A DNA stretch of 5,134 nucleotides from G039029935 sp039029935. GTDB lineage: Bacteria > Chloroflexota > Anaerolineae > Caldilineales > Caldilineaceae. Below the pieces are notes generated by a model. That model searched no databases. It was not told the DNA's origin and saw only the letters and a program-made list of their open reading frames with translations. Each line of letters starts with the position of its first letter. The first letter of the stretch is position 1. The stretch is from positions 1-5,134 of the forward strand of contig JBCCFC010001014.1 in assembly GCA_039029935.1 (NCBI GenBank), written 5' to 3'. Shown here piece after piece: positions 1 to 5,134 of this stretch. The position numbers and the translations under genes were made by a program.

Positions 1-247
1 GTTAAAACACTGCGCATTTACGTTAAAACACTGCGGACTTTGCTGAAAAACCGCAGAGATCGCAAAGAATACAGGGGTTTCCGAGAGAGTCAGAGGGTTT
101 CTGTTTTGTTGTCACGCATGTTGGATACATATGTGGGAACAAAACAGAAACCCTCTGACTCTCTCGGAAACCCCTGTATTCTTTGCGATCTCTGCGGTTT
201 TTCAGCAAAGTCCGCAGTGTTTTAACGTAAATGCGCAGTGTTTTAAC
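1..247. repeat. Perfect 110-bp inverted repeat, MITE-like palindromic element
   Basis: Positions 1-110 are the exact reverse complement of 138-247, checked in ten-base blocks with no mismatch. The spacer is 111-137 and contains the 8-bp palindrome ACATATGT (127-134). The outer part of each arm carries two copies of a 14-bp word, GTTAAAACACTGCG, at 1-14 and 22-35 (period 21), mirrored at 213-226 and 234-247. The left arm begins at the window edge, so the element may extend further upstream. Because of the symmetry, both strands contain a nearly identical 61-codon open frame, which is a by-product of the palindrome. No transposase is present, so a non-autonomous mobile element or a large cruciform/hairpin is the most that can be said. 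Confidence 0.9.
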
Positions 248-328
248 GTAAATCCGTAAACCTAGCCCTGCCAGCGGGTGTAAAGTAGAGATGTAGCTTA
301 TTTGAGAGCAATCGACAACAGACCCAAT
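248..328. other. Intergenic spacer, nothing recognised
   Basis: This stretch between the first palindrome and the second repeat cluster holds no supported gene, terminator or promoter. It opens with GTAAATCC directly after the right arm of the first element, resembling the start of a further 21-bp unit that then diverges. Confidence 0.5.
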
Positions 329-519
329 ACAGATTGATACGCAAGCTGATAAGGAATGAGAATTAAATAAAACCAGAAACTTACCAAACCGTCATTCCTG
401 CGAAGGCAGGAATCTACCGCTGACACAACACTGGATTCCTGACTTCTCAGGAATGACAACTTTCCGGTTTTATTTAATCCGCGTTCCTAAGCAAGTGGCG
501 GCGGCTTCTATCAATCTGT
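329..519. repeat. Outer imperfect inverted repeat around the second palindrome
   Basis: ACAGATTGATA at 329-339 is exactly complementary to TATCAATCTGT at 509-519. Between these ends and the inner element the two sides match only loosely (for example AAGGAA at 351-356 against TTCCTA at 484-489, with gaps). The centre is shifted about 4 bp from that of the inner element, so this may be an older, degraded palindrome or an extension of the same element. Confidence 0.5.
362..478. repeat. MITE/REP-like palindromic element with 18-bp terminal inverted repeats
   Basis: The ends 362-379 and 461-478 are inverted copies with 17 of 18 bases matching (ATTAAATAAAACC then A or G, then GAAA). Each half contains its own hairpin: stem 394-401/406-413 with loop GAAG, and stem 435-442/447-454 with loop CTTC. 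Both stems are 8 bp and perfect, built on the core GTCATTCCTG. The two tetraloops are complementary, as expected for an inverted repeat of a hairpin. The core resembles the widespread REP-like words seen between genes in many bacteria. It contains no coding sequence. Confidence 0.8.
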
Positions 520-604
520 ATGACGCCGCAGAAAGCGTTTGTTAACAACAAATGAGCCACAAGGACCGCCAATATTTTTTACACAATTGTGGATGAGTTA
601 CATC

Positions 605-609
605 AAGGA
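605..609 (+). promoter_or_regulatory. Ribosome binding site for the aerolysin-like gene
   Basis: AAGGA lies 9 nt before the ATG at 619. An in-frame GTG at 589 has its nearest AAGGA (561-565) 23 nt away, which is too far, so the ATG at 619 is the preferred start. Confidence 0.65.
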
Positions 610-618
610 ACAGATAAC

Positions 619-1428
619 ATGAAAATTACAAGTCACTATCCAAGCAAAGTCTTCTACAGATTCTTTCGAGGGGATGATACAACACAAGCCGCAGGGCTAA
701 AAGAGGGTTTCTTGCACGCTGGACAAACAGTTGATTGGGAAGACCATCACACAGAAGTTCGGGTCGAATTCAAAAAAGGCTGGGTATTGGGTGCGTTTAT
801 CGTCCAAGCCAATACGGAGTATAGCCGAGACGATGAGTTAACACTGACCCGAAATGGCCGTGTCGAGGTCTATAAGCCATACGAGCTTCAGGTGTTAGAC
901 GACATAAGAGTCGAAGATATCTATTATGGAACAAGCAGCGAAGTTTTTGATCTACGAGGATTCGACGCTGAAGAAGCATCTCTTACAAGAACGGTTGAAT
1001 GGGAAATATCCAATGTGACTCAGACAACAGACAGTTCTCAGTCTGTCCAAGGCACGACTCCCACGATAGGCGTGGAAGTTGGTGCAGAGGCGAATGTGAA
1101 GGGTGTTGACGTCAGTGCAACAGTAAACTATCAGCTTGAAGTGAAGAATGAGCTGACAGAAGTCCATGAAGAGACAGTCTCAGAGGCGTCAAGAACAAGC
1201 TATACCGAAGAGTTGGTCGTCCCACGAGATGCAGTCACAATCGCGGTTGCAGATTGGTATGGTACATATGAGATTGGGACAGCACGAAAGCATGGCGTCA
1301 CGTTCAAGTATACCGTTCCAAAGGCCTTTAAGGTTAAAAATTATACGATCCGAAGCAGCCCACCAAGAGCGATTTCAGAATTGAATCAGATGTTGCAGGA
1401 TTATGGCGGGAATCCTATCCAAGCATAG
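619..1428 (+). CDS. Aerolysin-like (ETX/MTX2-type) beta-pore-forming domain protein
   Basis: This is a 269-residue protein. Residues 1-120 form a domain I do not recognise, with YRFFRGDD at 13-20 and an even spread of charged residues. Residues 121-235 have the layout of the aerolysin/epsilon-toxin module. A long strand (TRTVEWEISNVTQTT, 123-137) is followed by a Ser/Thr-rich turn. A Gly-spaced alternating stretch at 147-175 could be the membrane-inserting hairpin, and a second long Ser/Thr/Glu strand leads to LVVP at 199-202. A closing sheet ends at YTVP (231-234). In known family members such strands assemble into a beta-barrel pore. No signal peptide, lipobox or transmembrane helix is visible, so the protein would remain in the cytoplasm, be released on lysis, or use an unseen route. 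The start at 619 is chosen because of its ribosome binding site; a GTG at 589 would add ten residues. The assignment rests on pattern rather than a search, and an unrelated all-beta protein is the main alternative. Confidence 0.6.
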   Translation: MKITSHYPSKVFYRFFRGDDTTQAAGLKEGFLHAGQTVDWEDHHTEVRVEFKKGWVLGAFIVQANTEYSRDDELTLTRNGRVEVYKPYELQVLDDIRVEDIYYGTSSEVFDLRGFDAEEASLTRTVEWEISNVTQTTDSSQSVQGTTPTIGVEVGAEANVKGVDVSATVNYQLEVKNELTEVHEETVSEASRTSYTEELVVPRDAVTIAVADWYGTYEIGTARKHGVTFKYTVPKAFKVKNYTIRSSPPRAISELNQMLQDYGGNPIQA

Positions 1429-1462
1429 TTTGGCAATGAGCAATCATTCATCACACAAATGA

Positions 1463-1500
1463 GAGAGTCTGCTGCATCGTAATTTTTGCAGTCGGCTCTT
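1463..1500 (+). terminator. Candidate hairpin after the aerolysin-like gene
   Basis: The 14-base arms 1463-1476 and 1487-1500 pair with one mismatch and two G-U pairs around a 10-base T-rich loop (1477-1486). The sequence that follows, TCGATCCTGTTC, has no proper T-tract, so this could be a weak or factor-dependent terminator, an mRNA-stabilising hairpin, or another repeat remnant. Confidence 0.3.
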
Positions 1501-1539
1501 TCGATCCTGTTCATAAGGAAATTCCACAGAGATAGAGGC

Positions 1540-1544
1540 GAGGT
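1540..1544 (+). promoter_or_regulatory. Ribosome binding site for the DJ-1-like gene
   Basis: GAGGT lies 5 nt before a GTG start at 1550. It supports the GTG, since no ATG occurs nearby in frame. Confidence 0.5.
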
Positions 1545-1549
1545 GACTC

Positions 1550-1951
1550 GTGAAGACAACCAACAATCCACAGGTCCTCGTCTTGTGGGGTGCAAATTTT
1601 GATGAACAGATGGCTGTCACATGGATCTCTGCACTACGCCAATCAGGATTGTGGGTCAAGGTTGTTGGGTTGCGCGGTCATCGCGTCGATGGCGTCTATG
1701 GTGTGGCGTTGATACCAGACATGACACTCAGCCAAGCACTGCCGCTGGCAAAGTCGGTGCAGTGCATCGTCGTACCGTGTCATGTCCCCTATCTATATAG
1801 CCTCGACAACGACCCGCGCGTCCGTCTTCTGCTCCAAGCCGCAAGCCAACAGCAGGTGCAGATTATTGTTGGCAACGCTGACCCTGAAAACGTGATGCGG
1901 CTTGTCCAGCCAGATTATTTCGTGAAGCCGTTCTCAAGTAAATCCCAATAA
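1550..1951 (+). CDS. Short DJ-1/PfpI-like protein without catalytic cysteine, C-terminus altered
   Basis: The predicted product has 133 residues, with a GTG start. QVLVLWGANFDEQMAVTWIS (8-27) matches the first strand and helix of the DJ-1/PfpI (class I glutamine amidotransferase-like) fold. VDGVYGVALIPDMTLSQA (46-63) matches the second strand region. CIVVPCHVPYLYSLDNDPRV (72-91) occupies the place of the family's vPGG...l..d..v segment, with Cys77-His78 in place of Gly-Gly. The segment IIVGNADP (105-112) aligns with the nucleophile elbow but has no cysteine, so protease, glyoxalase or chaperone chemistry of the usual type is unlikely. Family members are typically near 180-200 residues, and this one stops early. 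The last four codons (S-K-S-Q) and the stop lie in the palindromic element at 1938-2047. The gene may therefore be truncated, or it may be a naturally short non-catalytic homologue. The 121-bp gap from the upstream gene gives no strong operon signal. Confidence 0.6.
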   Translation: MKTTNNPQVLVLWGANFDEQMAVTWISALRQSGLWVKVVGLRGHRVDGVYGVALIPDMTLSQALPLAKSVQCIVVPCHVPYLYSLDNDPRVRLLLQAASQQQVQIIVGNADPENVMRLVQPDYFVKPFSSKSQ

Positions 1952-2047
1952 ATTTTTAGATATAGCGGACTGAGCATTCTCTAATGCGACCTCCGGCACT
2001 AGAGAGTGCCTAGCTCCGCGCTTGTCTAGTTACTTTCTGGGATTTAC
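1938..2047. mobile_element. 110-bp MITE-like palindrome at the end of the DJ-1-like gene
   Basis: The ends are perfect 10-bp inverted repeats: GTAAATCCCA at 1938-1947 and TGGGATTTAC at 2038-2047. The two halves are imperfect inverted copies of each other. Each contains a small hairpin: GCATT/AATGC (1974-1978/1983-1987) with loop CTCT, and GGCACT/AGTGCC (1995-2000/2005-2010) with loop AGAG. The loops are complementary, and TCTCTA (1978-1983) can also pair with TAGAGA (2000-2005), so alternative folds are possible. No transposase and no clear target-site duplication are visible. The left end overlaps the last codons of the upstream gene. Confidence 0.7.
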
Positions 2048-2123
2048 ACAGGAATGAGGAGCAAATAATGTAGGCAAACATGACTAGCAAATTGTCATGC
2101 AATTCCAGTGTACTTGCCCCGAT

Positions 2124-2151
2124 TTGCCAGTCATATAAACGCATACATTAT
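2124..2151 (+). promoter_or_regulatory. Candidate sigma-70-type promoter for the large gene
   Basis: TTGCCA (2124-2129, five of six to the -35 consensus) is followed after 16 bp by CATTAT (2146-2151, four of six to the -10 consensus). It would give a leader of roughly 90 nt before the ATG at 2251. Such matches arise by chance in AT-rich DNA, so this is only a candidate. Confidence 0.25.
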
Positions 2152-2239
2152 CTGTCATTTACATCATCGCATTCATCGCACCCATACCGCTCACCTGCTA
2201 TACCCTGTTTATTTGTTTTTACTCAAAGCAATTTGGATC

Positions 2240-2246
2240 AAGGAGG
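2240..2246 (+). promoter_or_regulatory. Strong ribosome binding site for the large gene
   Basis: AAGGAGG lies 4 nt before the ATG at 2251 and fixes the start there. The internal ATG at 2359, closer to the signal peptide, has no comparable site. Confidence 0.75.
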
Positions 2247-2250
2247 AACA

Positions 2251-5134
2251 ATGTTCGACAAGATTCAACCAAGACGAGAGATTGGTTGTGGGCATCATGC
2301 CGACGTGCATGAACCCATAACGCCAGTCAATGCATCCAGAGGGCAACACCATGCACTCATGGGTGGGCCAGCGTGGTTTAGGCGCAAACGATGGCTGCTG
2401 ATCCTGATGAGCATCCTCTGTGCCAACATCATCTTGACAGCCAAAACCGCACAGGCACAGACCATCGTCACTGGGCAAGGACCTGAGCAGAATGCGGTGA
2501 GTGTGGATACGGGCGTCAACATCACAGCCACCTTTAGTACAAACATCAGCACCACTACCGTTACCACACGCACCTTTACCATGCATAGTCCTTTCCGTGG
2601 CTACTACACGGACATCGCAACGGTCAGTGGTGATACAATCACGCTCAACCCAAGCCAAAACTTGTTTGTGGGGGAACCTGTGCAGGTTGTCGCAACGGCG
2701 GGCATCAGCGATACGGGCAACCAAGCGGTGACGCCACATCAATGGGGCTTTACGACTGGCTTTGTAAGCAATCAAAATGAACGCCTGTTTATTGCCGATG
2801 CCAGCCAGACGTTTCAGGGGGTTCGATTTGGGGAAGGCATCTGGGGAGATGTGGACAATGATGGCGACCTTGACATTCTGATCACTGGGCGAACCAGTAG
2901 CGGTACTCCTGACACCTCGTTGTACAAAAATGATGGCAATGGGCATTTTATCATTGATGCCACCCAGACCATCACAGATGTCGATACAAGCGCAGCTGCC
3001 TGGGGAGATGCAGACAATGATGGTGATTTGGACTTGCTGCTGACAGGGAGAGATAGCATTGACACTAGCATAGCGTCGCTCTATACGAATGATGGCAATG
3101 GTAATTTTGCGGTTGATGTAGCAACGACGCTGATTATGACTGGGGTGCAAGAAAGCGATGTGGCATGGGGAGACATAGACAACGATGGCGACCTCGATTT
3201 CCTTCTCACAGGACATATCAGTGGCGGCAGTAGCAATGCAATGGCAGCTTTATATAAAAATGATGGCAGTGGTACGTTCACGGTTGATGCAACCCAACCT
3301 ATCACAGGTGTATCCGGGAATGCTGCGGCGTGGGGCGATGCGGACAATGATGGCGATCTGGACCTCTTGCTCACGAGCGACGGTAATGGCGGCGACCACT
3401 TGGCGGCAATATACATCAACGATGGCAGCGGTCAGTTTACCCTAGATGCAACCGAGACGATCACGGGGGTCGTTTATGGCTCTGTGGCGTGGGGCGATGC
3501 GGACAATGATCGTGACCTTGATATCCTCTTCACAGGTCTCAGCGTTGCGGGACCTATGGCCGCCATCTACAACAACGATGGTGCGGGAAATTTCTCTATT
3601 GCGGCCACACAGACGATTACAGCCGTGACACGTAGCTCTGTGGCGTGGGGCGACGCGGACAATGATGGTGATTTGGACCTATTGCTTACGGGCAACCGCG
3701 TGAATAATGGTAGTTCACCCGACCCTGTGGCGACATTGTACCAGAATGATGGCACAGGACATTTTTCTGTCGATGCCACGCAAACCCTGACGGGTGTCGG
3801 GGGCAGTTCAGCCACATGGGGCGATGCTGATAACGACGGCGATCTTGATATCCTGATCATGGGTGCGTCAACTGGCAGTGGCATATCCAATGGTAGCCCA
3901 CTCGTCACCCTCTATAAGAATCAACGTTTGCAAGAAATCGCCGTACTCGGCAACAGCCTGCTCATCACCGATGGCGACACCAGCCCCACGTTGGCGGACC
4001 ATACAGACTTTGGCGGGCAGGATATCACCACCCATAGTATCACCCGCACCTTTACCATCAGCAACAGTGGTGAGATTACGCTGACATTGAGTGGGACACC
4101 CATCGTTGGGCTAAGTGGCGCAACCGATGTCTTTATGGTGACGGCGCAGCCTAGTGTCACCGCGCTTAATGGCGATAGTACGACCACCTTCACTGTACAG
4201 TTCGATCCCATCGCGCAAGGGACAGTCTCAGCCACCGTGACCATCACCAGCAATGATAGTAACGAAAGCCTCTACACCTTTGTCATTCAGGGAACAGGAG
4301 CCACACAGGAAATTGAACTGACAGGGCAGGGCAATGCGATTATTCACGGTTCCACAACACCGACCACAACCAATGGTACGGATTTTGGTGCTGCCGCGCT
4401 GGGTGTCCCCATCATCCAAACCTTTATCATCAGCAACACAGAAGCCGCAACACTGACATTAACGTTGCCGATGACCATCAGCGGGGCCAACGCCAGCAAC
4501 TTTGCTGTGACAGCCGACCCTGTTACCCAAGTCGCTGGTAGCAGCGCGACCACGTTTCAAGTGACCTTTACACCCACGATACCAGGAACGCACAGTGCCA
4601 CCATCGAGATTGGCAACAATGATAGCGACGAGAACCCCTATACCTTTGCGGTACAGGGTGCGGGGCTATTACCCGAAATTGCGTTAACAGGGCAGGGAGG
4701 GGCGATTGTCAATGGCAGCACGACACCGACAACGACCAATGGCACAGACTTTGGGGCGGCTGCGTTGGGTGTCCCCGTCGTTCAGACCTTTACTATCAGC
4801 AATACAGCGGTGGCGACGCTGACCCTGACGCTGCCAATAACCATCAGCGGGGCCAACGCCAGCAACTTTGCCGTGACCGCCAACCCGGCTACCGATGTCG
4901 CTGGCAGCAGTGTAACCACGTTCCAGTTGACCTTTCTACCGACGATATCGGGGACACACAGTGCCACCATCGAGATTGGCAATAATGATGGGGATGAGCA
5001 TCCTTACACCTTTGCTATTGAGGGGGTGGGGCTGTTGCCCGAAATTGCGGTGACGGGTCAGGGCAGTGCGATTGGCGATGGTAGTCCAACACCAAGCACG
5101 ACCAATGGCACGGACTTTGGTGCTGCCGTTGTTA
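2251..5134 (+). CDS. Exported FG-GAP/VCBS propeller and choice-of-anchor-D repeat protein, 3' end outside window
   Basis: The frame is open from the ATG to the window edge (961 codons seen, no stop), so the gene is incomplete. A 43-residue hydrophilic leader precedes a signal peptide: RRKR at 44-47, hydrophobic core WLLILMSILCANIIL at 48-62, and probable cleavage after AQA at 67-69. Residues 72-170 resemble a bacterial SbsA-type Ig-like domain (Big_5), with P-x-x-N-A-V-S-V then TATFSTNIS. Residues 179-557 carry seven WGDxDNDGDLD calcium-binding-type motifs at 198, 251, 306, 361, 414, 466 and 523, each (except the last) followed by LYxND or a variant and a DATQTIT-like segment: an FG-GAP/VCBS seven-bladed propeller. 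From 562 on come Ig-like repeats of the choice-of-anchor-D type (DFG...FTISN...SGA..SNFAVT...ATIEI.NND...YTF). Such proteins are usually secreted or surface-attached. The anchor expected at the C-terminus lies beyond the window. The actual ligand or role is unknown. Confidence 0.85.
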   Translation, partial: MFDKIQPRREIGCGHHADVHEPITPVNASRGQHHALMGGPAWFRRKRWLLILMSILCANIILTAKTAQAQTIVTGQGPEQNAVSVDTGVNITATFSTNISTTTVTTRTFTMHSPFRGYYTDIATVSGDTITLNPSQNLFVGEPVQVVATAGISDTGNQAVTPHQWGFTTGFVSNQNERLFIADASQTFQGVRFGEGIWGDVDNDGDLDILITGRTSSGTPDTSLYKNDGNGHFIIDATQTITDVDTSAAAWGDADNDGDLDLLLTGRDSIDTSIASLYTNDGNGNFAVDVATTLIMTGVQESDVAWGDIDNDGDLDFLLTGHISGGSSNAMAALYKNDGSGTFTVDATQPITGVSGNAAAWGDADNDGDLDLLLTSDGNGGDHLAAIYINDGSGQFTLDATETITGVVYGSVAWGDADNDRDLDILFTGLSVAGPMAAIYNNDGAGNFSIAATQTITAVTRSSVAWGDADNDGDLDLLLTGNRVNNGSSPDPVATLYQNDGTGHFSVDATQTLTGVGGSSATWGDADNDGDLDILIMGASTGSGISNGSPLVTLYKNQRLQEIAVLGNSLLITDGDTSPTLADHTDFGGQDITTHSITRTFTISNSGEITLTLSGTPIVGLSGATDVFMVTAQPSVTALNGDSTTTFTVQFDPIAQGTVSATVTITSNDSNESLYTFVIQGTGATQEIELTGQGNAIIHGSTTPTTTNGTDFGAAALGVPIIQTFIISNTEAATLTLTLPMTISGANASNFAVTADPVTQVAGSSATTFQVTFTPTIPGTHSATIEIGNNDSDENPYTFAVQGAGLLPEIALTGQGGAIVNGSTTPTTTNGTDFGAAALGVPVVQTFTISNTAVATLTLTLPITISGANASNFAVTANPATDVAGSSVTTFQLTFLPTISGTHSATIEIGNNDGDEHPYTFAIEGVGLLPEIAVTGQGSAIGDGSPTPSTTNGTDFGAAVV
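2785..3921 (+). repeat. Seven-unit FG-GAP/VCBS coding repeat (beta-propeller)
   Basis: The WGDxDNDGDLD codons recur at 2842, 3001, 3166, 3331, 3490, 3646 and 3817, a period of 52-57 codons. The array starts with a half unit, LFIADASQTFQGV (residues 179-191), and ends with the other half, LVTLYKN (551-557). N- and C-terminal strands can therefore complete one shared blade, the usual way seven-bladed propellers close. The D-x-D-N-D-G-D-L-D loops are typical calcium-binding loops. The fifth has Arg in place of the Gly. Confidence 0.8.
3934..5134 (+). repeat. Tandem choice-of-anchor-D Ig-like repeats
   Basis: The units begin with an E-I-(A/E) motif at 3934, 4309, 4675 and 5041. The first is divergent, at 125 codons. 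The second and third are exactly 122 codons (366 bp), and the fourth is cut by the window edge. Units two and three are close copies at the protein level, with shared blocks such as SGANASNFAVTA and GTHSATIEIGNND. The differences fall mostly at third codon positions. Confidence 0.8.

Larger units (their letters stand above)
2048..2250. other. Intergenic region upstream of the large surface-protein gene
   Basis: This stretch holds no supported gene. GAGGAG (2056-2061) followed 6 nt later by ATG (2068) looks like a start site, but the next codon is TAG. It may be the remnant of the original end of the DJ-1-like gene. The rest is AT-rich and holds the candidate promoter and the ribosome binding site of the next gene. 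Confidence 0.5.

Noticed and set aside
23..225. Two nearly identical 61-codon open frames on opposite strands (23-208 minus, 40-225 plus)
   Set aside because: They are the same sequence read from both arms of the perfect inverted repeat. They have no convincing ribosome binding site and no recognisable protein features.
1..519. CRISPR array
   Set aside because: The repeats are inverted, not regularly spaced direct repeats with unique spacers, and no cas gene is present.
539..548. Palindrome TTGTTAACAA as an operator for the aerolysin-like gene
   Set aside because: A single 10-bp AT-rich palindrome without a convincing promoter nearby is too weak to call.
589..618. GTG start at 589 for the aerolysin-like gene
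   Set aside because: There is no ribosome binding site at usable distance, whereas the ATG at 619 has AAGGA 9 nt upstream.
2056..2073. GAGGAG followed by ATG-TAG as a start-stop mini-ORF regulator
   Set aside because: A one-codon frame nearly 180 bp from the next gene is unlikely to regulate it. It is better explained as a remnant of the DJ-1-like coding sequence or as chance.
2404..2424. Lipoprotein signal at Cys57 of the large protein
   Set aside because: The residues before the Cys are Ser-Ile-Leu, which do not fit a lipobox; a standard signal-peptidase site after AQA fits better.
2209..3216. 335-codon open frame on the minus strand
   Set aside because: It is antisense to the large gene. 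Its length reflects the repetitive, periodic codon use of the FG-GAP repeats, and its product has no family features.
3567..4982. Several minus-strand open frames rich in Ser/Pro/Val with repeated motifs such as SRSPSLS
   Set aside because: They are shadow frames of the repeat-coding strand. Their repeats exactly mirror the D-N-D-G-D units.

Overview
The window looks like bacterial accessory DNA with three protein genes, all on the + strand, separated by intergenic DNA rich in palindromic repeats. No rRNA, tRNA, CRISPR array, transposase or phage gene was seen. Base composition is fairly balanced. The mix of a secreted FG-GAP / choice-of-anchor-D repeat protein, a short DJ-1/PfpI-like protein and many MITE-like palindromes would fit a Chloroflexota (Anaerolineae-type) or similar environmental bacterium. 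That guess comes from general impression only, and no marker gene is present to confirm it.

Layout. Positions 1-247 are a perfect 110-bp inverted repeat around a 27-bp spacer, with no credible gene. Positions 248-618 are intergenic and hold a second, unrelated palindromic element (362-478) nested in a looser inverted repeat (329-519). Positions 619-1428 encode a 269-residue protein whose C-terminal two thirds resemble the aerolysin/ETX-MTX2 beta-pore-forming module. It has no signal peptide. A short gap with a hairpin (1463-1500) follows. Positions 1550-1951 encode a 133-residue protein resembling the N-terminal part of the DJ-1/PfpI fold but lacking the nucleophilic cysteine. Its last four codons and stop lie inside a third palindromic element (1938-2047), which seems to have replaced the original C-terminus. 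After about 200 bp of intergenic DNA, a large gene starts at 2251 and runs off the window end. It encodes an exported protein with a late signal peptide, an SbsA-type Ig-like domain, a seven-motif FG-GAP/VCBS beta-propeller and at least four choice-of-anchor-D Ig-like repeats.

How the genes work together. Nothing in the sequence links the three genes into one pathway. The gaps between them (121 and 299 bp) and the intervening palindromes argue against a tight operon. The most notable points are the aerolysin-like protein without an export signal, the architecture shared by two of the palindromic elements (inverted repeats of hairpins with complementary loops), the probable insertion into the DJ-1-like gene, and the closed-propeller layout of the large surface protein. 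No defence or other multi-gene system could be established.
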